Source of the DNA: an uncultured Lachnospiraceae bacterium | GTDB taxonomy: Bacteria > Bacillota > Clostridia > Lachnospirales > Lachnospiraceae | Assembly (NCBI GenBank): GCA_947384285.1 | Contig: CANDGI010000003.1 | Coordinates: 1-64,000, forward strand | DNA length: 64,000 nt | Direction: 5' to 3' | Shown here: positions 58,804 through 64,000 of the stretch, piece by piece | Position numbering within the stretch: position 1 is the stretch's first letter | Layout: every line of letters begins with the position of its first letter | The notes under the pieces: model-generated | Database searches by the model: none | What the model saw: only the letters and a program-made list of their open reading frames with translations | Told to the model about the DNA's origin: nothing | Made by a program: the position numbers and the translations under genes

Positions 58804-59922
58804 CTACTCCTGTTCAAAATGGATGCCTCTGGATACGCTGAGTACCAGCCCGATTTCTGCCAGCAGAAACAGCACCGACGTCCCGCCGTAGCTGATAAAA
58901 GGCAGGGAAATACCTGTATTTGGTATCGTATTGGTTACCACCGCAATATTCAAAATAACTTGTATGGAAATATGTGCAAGCGCTCCGGTTACAATCAACG
59001 CCCCATACAAATCCTGGGCATTGCTGGCAATTACCATAAACCGCCAGATAATAATCACAAACAGCAAAATCACGCTGATCGCCCCAAACAGCCCCAGCTC
59101 CTCGCAGATAATGGAAAAAATCATATCATTCTGGGCTTCCGGCACGAACCCTAATTTCTGCATGCTGCCCCCAAGCCCTTTTCCAAACAATCCGCCGGAG
59201 CCTATGGCGTAGAGGCCCTGGAGGGTTTGATACCCCTTGGCATATTTTTCAGGATTCCTCCAAATCAGCAGACGTTCCGCACGGTAGGATTCCATCATAA
59301 TGAATATGGCGCCAAACACAACTACTGCGCCTCCAGCAACCAGAAACTGCATATATTTGGGGCTTGCAACAAACACCATGGAGATTGCAATCCCCAGGAT
59401 AATAATTGCGGTGCTCAAGTTCTCTGTGGCTACAATTCCCACCATAGGCAGGACAATTGCAATTATTTTTACCAGTGAAGAAAATTTTCCCATCTGTTTT
59501 GGCATTTTACTGATAATCGTTGCCAAAAACACGATAATTGCCAGCTTTGCCGCCTCGGAGGGCTGAAAGCTTGTAAACCCTAAATTCAGCCAGCGTTTTG
59601 CACCGTGGGACTCTGATCCGATAAAAAGAACCAAGGTACACAGCCCAAAGGCGCCTATGTACGCGATAAGCCAAAAATTCTTCCAGACGCGGTAATCAAT
59701 CCTGGAAATGACTATCATAACTGCTATCCCCAAAACATCCGCCTGAAGCTGCTTTTTTAAATAATACGCTCCATCCTTAAATTTCAGCTGCCCATTGTAG
59801 GCGCTGGTACTGTACAGCATAACCAGTCCAAAACAAATCAGGAAAAAGACAATCAGCAGCAGCGTATAGTCAAAATAGCGGATATTTTTTTGTCTTCTGT
59901 CAGTCTTTCGTTCTCTACCCAT
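58804..59922 (-). CDS. ftsW: SEDS peptidoglycan polymerase FtsW/SpoVE
   Basis: The 372-residue protein has about ten membrane helices and the SEDS signatures RWLNLGFTSFQPSEAAKLAI, GYQTLQGLYAIGSGGLFGKGLG and GISLPFISYGGTSVLFLLAEIG. It polymerises lipid II into glycan strands together with a class B PBP, probably the one at 62375 onward. FtsW and SpoVE cannot be told apart from sequence alone here. In many genomes murG follows ftsW; here divIB follows directly. Confidence 0.93.
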   Translation of the reverse strand: MGRERKTDRRQKNIRYFDYTLLLIVFFLICFGLVMLYSTSAYNGQLKFKDGAYYLKKQLQADVLGIAVMIVISRIDYRVWKNFWLIAYIGAFGLCTLVLFIGSESHGAKRWLNLGFTSFQPSEAAKLAIIVFLATIISKMPKQMGKFSSLVKIIAIVLPMVGIVATENLSTAIIILGIAISMVFVASPKYMQFLVAGGAVVVFGAIFIMMESYRAERLLIWRNPEKYAKGYQTLQGLYAIGSGGLFGKGLGGSMQKLGFVPEAQNDMIFSIICEELGLFGAISVILLFVIIIWRFMVIASNAQDLYGALIVTGALAHISIQVILNIAVVTNTIPNTGISLPFISYGGTSVLFLLAEIGLVLSVSRGIHFEQE

Positions 59923-59951
59923 ATCAGCACTCCTGACTTACGATTTCACAG

Positions 59952-61319
59952 TTATTCTTTTAATCCCCTCGCCAGTTCTTTAAATATTTCTCCACGCTGT
60001 TCATAATTTTCAAACATGCCCCAGCTGGCACAGGCTGGGGAAAGCAGCACCGCATCCCCGCTTACCGCATGCTGGAAGCAGACAGTTACCGCCTCTTCCA
60101 GGCTATCCACCAGGATGATATCATCCTCAGGATATCCCAGACGGACTGCCGTATCCCTTATTTTATCCCTGGTAGCTCCAAGCAGGACAAATTTCTTTAC
60201 CTTTCCGTCAAAGGCGTCAATCCACCCATCATATTCCGAGTTCTTATCGTATCCCCCTCCAATGAGCAATGTGGGCCATTCCATGGCACGGACTGCCTGA
60301 ATGGCTGCGTCAGGATTGGTCCCTTTGGAATCATTGTAAAACCGGACGCCCCGTTTTGTTGCCACATACTCTATTCTATGCTCCACAGCCGGAAATGCAA
60401 CCAAAACTTCCTTTATTTTTTCCAGGGAAACTCCCGCCGCTTTTGCCATGGCGGCGGCAGCCATCACGTTTTCATAATTATGTTTTCCAAGAAGCATAAG
60501 CTCCTTGACATTGCATAGTTTATCCTTTTTCCCATCCCACGCAAAAATAATTTCTTCCCCATCCAGGTAAATGCCCCGATCCAATTTCCTCTGGCTGCTG
60601 AAAAACACCACTTCTGCCTTCACCTGATGGGAAAATTCCCGCAATACCTGATCCTCATAATTTAACACACACACCTGCCCCTCTCCCTGGTTGGCAGCGA
60701 TCCTCATTTTTGCCTGCTGATAATTCTCCATGGTGTGATGGCGGTTCAAATGATCCGGCGTAATATTCAAAATAGCTGAAATCTGAGGACAGAACTCATG
60801 TACCGTTTCCAGTTGGAAGCTGCTGATTTCTGCCACTGTTACAGAATCCTTTGTAGTGCCAGCCGCTAAACTGGTGTATGGAATCCCAATATTGCCGACC
60901 ACCTTTGTATCCAAGCCTGCGTGCTTCATAATTTCTCCCAAAAGAGATGTGGTGGTAGTCTTTCCGTTGGTTCCGGTTACTGCCAGCACCTTCCCCTTCT
61001 CAAAGGCATAGGCAAGCTCTATCTCTCCCCAGATTTCCATCCCAGCCTGCCGGATTTGGCCTGCCAGCGGAAGATCCGTAGGAACTCCCGGGCTGAACAC
61101 TGCAATATCACAATCCTTTAAGACACGATTTGGCAGTTCGCCCGCCAGGATTTCCACCTGCTCCAGCAAGGGTGACTTTTTCCTGACCTCTTCTATCTCA
61201 AGCTCCTGGTTCCCATCATACAAAATAACTGGAAACCCCTGGCTTGCCAAAAGCTTAGCCGCTGCAATCCCGCTGATACCGGTTCCTACCACTAAAAATT
61301 TTTTTCCATTCAGGTCCAA
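59952..61319 (-). CDS. murD: UDP-N-acetylmuramoylalanine-D-glutamate ligase
   Basis: MurD adds D-glutamate to UDP-MurNAc-L-alanine. The 455-residue product has the N-terminal Rossmann-like domain (VVGTGISGIAAAKLLASQGF), the ATP loop LAVTGTNGKTTTTSLLGEIM, NITPDHLNRH, and YNDSKGTNPDAAIQAVRAM. The start is TTG at 61319 with AGGAGGG six to seven bases upstream; the longer frame (to 61358) overlaps mraY and has no family similarity. It lies between mraY and ftsW. Confidence 0.97.
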   Translation of the reverse strand: MDLNGKKFLVVGTGISGIAAAKLLASQGFPVILYDGNQELEIEEVRKKSPLLEQVEILAGELPNRVLKDCDIAVFSPGVPTDLPLAGQIRQAGMEIWGEIELAYAFEKGKVLAVTGTNGKTTTTSLLGEIMKHAGLDTKVVGNIGIPYTSLAAGTTKDSVTVAEISSFQLETVHEFCPQISAILNITPDHLNRHHTMENYQQAKMRIAANQGEGQVCVLNYEDQVLREFSHQVKAEVVFFSSQRKLDRGIYLDGEEIIFAWDGKKDKLCNVKELMLLGKHNYENVMAAAAMAKAAGVSLEKIKEVLVAFPAVEHRIEYVATKRGVRFYNDSKGTNPDAAIQAVRAMEWPTLLIGGGYDKNSEYDGWIDAFDGKVKKFVLLGATRDKIRDTAVRLGYPEDDIILVDSLEEAVTVCFQHAVSGDAVLLSPACASWGMFENYEQRGEIFKELARGLKE

Positions 61320-61330
61320 TGTTATCCCTC

Positions 61331-62296
61331 CTACAGCGCGAGCAGCCCAACCAGGCATAATATGGCAGTCGTAATGGAAAATACTGCTACCACCCTTGTT
61401 TCAGACCATCCGCCTAATTCAAAATGATGATGTATGGGCGCCATGCGGAAAATGCGTTTTCCTCCCGTCTTTTTAAAATAAGTTACTTGTATCATAACGG
61501 ACAGAAGCTCCACCCAATAAATCAACGCCACAATCAAAATAAAGATAGGCATATGCAGCACATAAGCAGTGGAAGCCACAAAGCCTCCCAATGCCAACGA
61601 ACCGGTATCACCCATAAATACACTGGCGGGATACACATTAAACAATAAAAATCCCAGCAATGCGCCTACGACCGCACAGGTAACCGGCTCAATGCCGCTT
61701 CCCGTCCCCACAGCAACCACAGAAAAAAATGTTGCAATCAATACCGTTACGCTGGAAGCAAGGCCATCCAGCCCGTCTGTAAAATTCGCTCCGTTGACCG
61801 TGCCTAAAATAGCCAGAAACATAACCGGAGCCGCCAGCCAGCCCAAATCCAGATACATCCCATCTGCAAATCCCCCTGTAAAGGGAATCAGCATCTTCGT
61901 GGCTCCTTCGGTATACTGGTTCATATAGAAAATAAACACAACCGTTACCAGAATCTGCCCCGCCATTTTCTGCCAGGGCAAAAGCCCGTCTGACCGCCGT
62001 AATACCACTTTTAAATAATCATCCAGAAAACCGATAATGCCAAACCCCACCGTCACAAACAGAATCGGCAGAATCCCCGGATAATCCCTCATATAAATCA
62101 GGGAAGTGGCAATAATGCCAGCCAATATCATCAGACCGCCCATGGTAGGCGTACCCGCCTTTTTCAAATGAGATTTCAACTCTTCCCGCTCTGTCTGTCC
62201 TACTTTTAATTTCCTTAAAACCGGAATGACCACCGGGCCTAGGACGGCTGTGATTGCAAAAGCTATCAATACTGGAATTATCACTTTTTGTGCCAT
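61331..62296 (-). CDS. mraY: Phospho-N-acetylmuramoyl-pentapeptide transferase
   Basis: MraY transfers phospho-MurNAc-pentapeptide to undecaprenyl phosphate to form lipid I. The 321-residue protein has ten membrane helices and the family motifs KKAGTPTMGGL, GFLDDYLKV, NGANFTDGLDGLASS, FMGDTGSLALGG and APIHHHFELGGWSE. It follows the class B PBP gene by 78 bp and murD by 11 bp. Its lipid acceptor derives from the UppS product encoded earlier in the window. Confidence 0.97.
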   Translation of the reverse strand: MAQKVIIPVLIAFAITAVLGPVVIPVLRKLKVGQTEREELKSHLKKAGTPTMGGLMILAGIIATSLIYMRDYPGILPILFVTVGFGIIGFLDDYLKVVLRRSDGLLPWQKMAGQILVTVVFIFYMNQYTEGATKMLIPFTGGFADGMYLDLGWLAAPVMFLAILGTVNGANFTDGLDGLASSVTVLIATFFSVVAVGTGSGIEPVTCAVVGALLGFLLFNVYPASVFMGDTGSLALGGFVASTAYVLHMPIFILIVALIYWVELLSVMIQVTYFKKTGGKRIFRMAPIHHHFELGGWSETRVVAVFSITTAILCLVGLLAL

Positions 62297-62374
62297 TTTC
62301 TCTACACCTCTTTGTTCTTACGATGTTTCTGCCACCGTATCTTTCTTTCTCATTTTCTCTTCAATTATGAATGT

Positions 62375-64000
62375 TTATTCCTGCTCCTCTTCCTTTTCTT
62401 GTTCCGGCAGCGCCTGCTTTTCAATGCCAAGGTACGGCAGGATATTGGAAAAAATTTCCTTTACCACAGGAGCCGCTATGGTTCCTCCATAATAAATGCC
62501 CTGAGGGTTATTTATGATTACTAATGCCAACACCTGCGGGTCATCTGCAGGGGAGAACCCTAAAAAGGAAGAAATATATTTATTTGCACTTCTGGGCAGC
62601 GTCTGGGAAGTAGCTGTCTTTCCTCCTATGGAAAATCCTTCGATGTATGCACGGTTTCCGCTTCCCTCTGCTACAACCTTTTCCAGCACGCTCCGCAGGA
62701 CTCCTGATGTTTCATCACTTACAATCCCCTCCTCCACTTTATATTGAAGGGTCTCTATCAAATCACCCTGATCGTTTTTCACAGATACTCCAAAATGGGG
62801 CGTAACCCTGTTTCCTCCATTAATTAAGGAAGAAACTGTTGTGGCAAGCTGGATGGGGGTAATCTGAAAGGACTGGCCGAAAGAAACTGTAGCCAACTCT
62901 ACCGGCCCTACATTTTTCTTATCATGCATGATGGTAGAAGCTTCTCCTGGCAAATCAATCCCGGTACGCTTTAACAGCCCGAACTGTTCAAAATATTTAT
63001 ACATATTATCCACGCCCAGGCGCAGCCCTAATTCAATAAATACCGGATTGCAGGAATTCATAATTCCCTGGGTAAAATCTTCGGAGCCGTGGCCTGTTCG
63101 TTTATGGCAGTGAATCCGCCTGTCCTCCACCATCTTGTATCCCGGGCAGAAGAAATGGTCATTTAAGGATACCACTCCCTCCTCAAAGGAAGCTGCTGTG
63201 GTAATCGTCTTAAATACAGACCCTGGCTCATACGTATCGTTGATACAGGGATTCCTCCACATCCGGTTTAACAGATCCTGTTTGGTTTCTTCTTTTGTCT
63301 TCTCCTTCTCTGTCCCTTCTGGTTCTTGGGTGCTTTCTCCTTCTGTCTCTTCCGGCCCTTTCTGGCTTTCTTCTGCATCCTCTGGTTCCCGGGTGCTTTC
63401 TCCTTCTGTCTCTTCCGGCTCTATTTGGCTTTCTTCTGCACCCTCTGGTTCTTGGGTGCTTTCTCCCGCTGCCGCCATGGCTTCTGTCTCTTCCGGCTGC
63501 TGGGATGCTGCCCCGGCATCTATTAGTGTAAAGGGGTCATTTAAGTCAAACTCCGGCACATTTACCATTGCCAGGATTTCCCCGTTGTCCGGTTTCATTA
63601 CAATCACGGAAACTCCATCCGCAGATTTTGCTTCCATCACCTTTTTCGCTGCCTGCTCACAATACATCTGAATATTGTAATCCAAGCTGATGTGCAGGTT
63701 ATTTCCATCCACCGGCTCTTGGCGCCGTTCTCCTGCATTTTCAATCTCCACCCCTCTGGCATCCGTGAGGGTAAGAATCTTGCCATTGCTTCCTTTCAGG
63801 TAATCTTCATAGATAACCTCCAGCCCGATGATTCCCTGGTTATCCCCGCCGGTAAATCCAAGCACCCGGGAGGCCAATGTTCCATATGGATAATAGCGTT
63901 TATAATCTTCATCCACTTTTACTCCTGCCAGCCCGTAATTGCGGATGCGGTCGCCCACCTCCTTATCTACATTGGATTTCACCCGTTCAATGGAGCTTAC
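62375..64000 (-). CDS. Class B penicillin-binding protein (SpoVD/FtsI type), 5' end outside the window
   Basis: About 541 residues are visible; the N terminus with the membrane anchor lies beyond base 64000. The visible part has the end of the PBP dimer domain (YYPYGTLASRVLGFTGGDNQ) and the transpeptidase domain with the SxxK motif EPGSVFKT, the SxN motif MNSCNP and GGKTATSQ at the usual KTG position (KTA instead). There is no C-terminal PASTA domain, as it ends in an acidic EQEKEEEQE. A Glu-rich repeat of 21-residue units is inserted before the SxxK motif (63278-63466). It is the first visible gene of the dcw run, probably partner of the SEDS protein. Confidence 0.94.
   Translation of the reverse strand, partial: VSSIERVKSNVDKEVGDRIRNYGLAGVKVDEDYKRYYPYGTLASRVLGFTGGDNQGIIGLEVIYEDYLKGSNGKILTLTDARGVEIENAGERRQEPVDGNNLHISLDYNIQMYCEQAAKKVMEAKSADGVSVIVMKPDNGEILAMVNVPEFDLNDPFTLIDAGAASQQPEETEAMAAAGESTQEPEGAEESQIEPEETEGESTREPEDAEESQKGPEETEGESTQEPEGTEKEKTKEETKQDLLNRMWRNPCINDTYEPGSVFKTITTAASFEEGVVSLNDHFFCPGYKMVEDRRIHCHKRTGHGSEDFTQGIMNSCNPVFIELGLRLGVDNMYKYFEQFGLLKRTGIDLPGEASTIMHDKKNVGPVELATVSFGQSFQITPIQLATTVSSLINGGNRVTPHFGVSVKNDQGDLIETLQYKVEEGIVSDETSGVLRSVLEKVVAEGSGNRAYIEGFSIGGKTATSQTLPRSANKYISSFLGFSPADDPQVLALVIINNPQGIYYGGTIAAPVVKEIFSNILPYLGIEKQALPEQEKEEEQE
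63278..63466 (-). repeat. Three 63-bp in-frame repeats in the PBP gene
   Basis: The units encode GESTQEPEGAEESQIEPEETE, GESTREPEDAEESQKG... and GESTQEPEGTEKEK..., 21 residues each, with the third diverged. They form an acidic, probably disordered loop on the outer face of the transpeptidase domain, between NDPFTLIDAG and NRMWRNPCINDTYEPG. Confidence 0.92.

Noticed and set aside
1-64000. tRNA, rRNA, tmRNA or a complete insertion sequence
   Set aside because: Reading both strands I found no cloverleaf-type motifs, rRNA segments or full transposase gene with terminal inverted repeats; a covariance-model scan would be decisive.

Overview
The window looks like chromosome of a spore-forming, Gram-positive gut-type Clostridium relative, most likely Lachnospiraceae. 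The evidence is PolC-type DNA polymerase III, a spoIIGA-sigE-sigG neighbourhood beside a dcw (division and wall) cluster, pyruvate phosphate dikinase, the non-mevalonate isoprenoid genes ispG and dxr, and plant-oligosaccharide ABC operons. I cannot assign a genus. No tRNA, rRNA, CRISPR array or complete insertion sequence was recognised.

Layout. 1-4.3 kb is a decayed mobile island at the 3' end of rlmH. Two tandem copies of an 18-bp att-like sequence include the rlmH stop codon. They are followed by a DUF1643-like gene, a small ORF and an ATPase/serine-recombinase chimera, with a second, more decayed copy and an Rpn-family nuclease gene between the att sites. This is the integration site and part of the gene repertoire of staphylococcal SCC elements. 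4.3-19.6 kb holds rlmH, xpt and a long minus-strand housekeeping run: polysaccharide deacetylase, bactofilin, pyrH, frr, uppS, cdsA, dxr, rseP, ispG, polC and an SCP2 protein. 19.7-22.7 kb is a copper unit, csoR-copA, whose copA 3' end appears to encode a separately started CopZ. 22.7-31.7 kb is a sucrose/fructan locus (GH32 enzyme, ABC importer, divergent LacI regulator) with trailing envelope proteins.

31.7-36.8 kb is an A/T-rich three-gene cassette: a 58-residue basic protein, a roughly 1,200-residue protein with an HEVAH zinc-peptidase motif, and an overlapping FRG-domain protein. I recognise no described system with this make-up; it is the best candidate for something new, possibly anti-phage defence. 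36.9-49.4 kb holds ppdK, a raffinose-family operon (GH36 alpha-galactosidase, two permeases, binding protein, LacI) and fructokinase with argS. 49.6-54.9 kb holds a dapF relic, an AraC regulator, small proteins, sigG and a beta-CASP metallo-beta-lactamase protein. Two related leader-like ORFs precede the AraC and beta-CASP genes. 54.9-64 kb is the sporulation/division cluster sigE, spoIIGA, ftsZ, divIB, ftsW, murD, mraY and a class B PBP that runs off the window.

How it fits together. Raffinose-type sugars would be imported and split by the GH36 and GH32 enzymes, with the released fructose phosphorylated by the fructokinase. Three in-frame repeat expansions (PolC linker, PBP insert, DapF relic C terminus) and several short duplications suggest frequent slippage or recombination in this genome.
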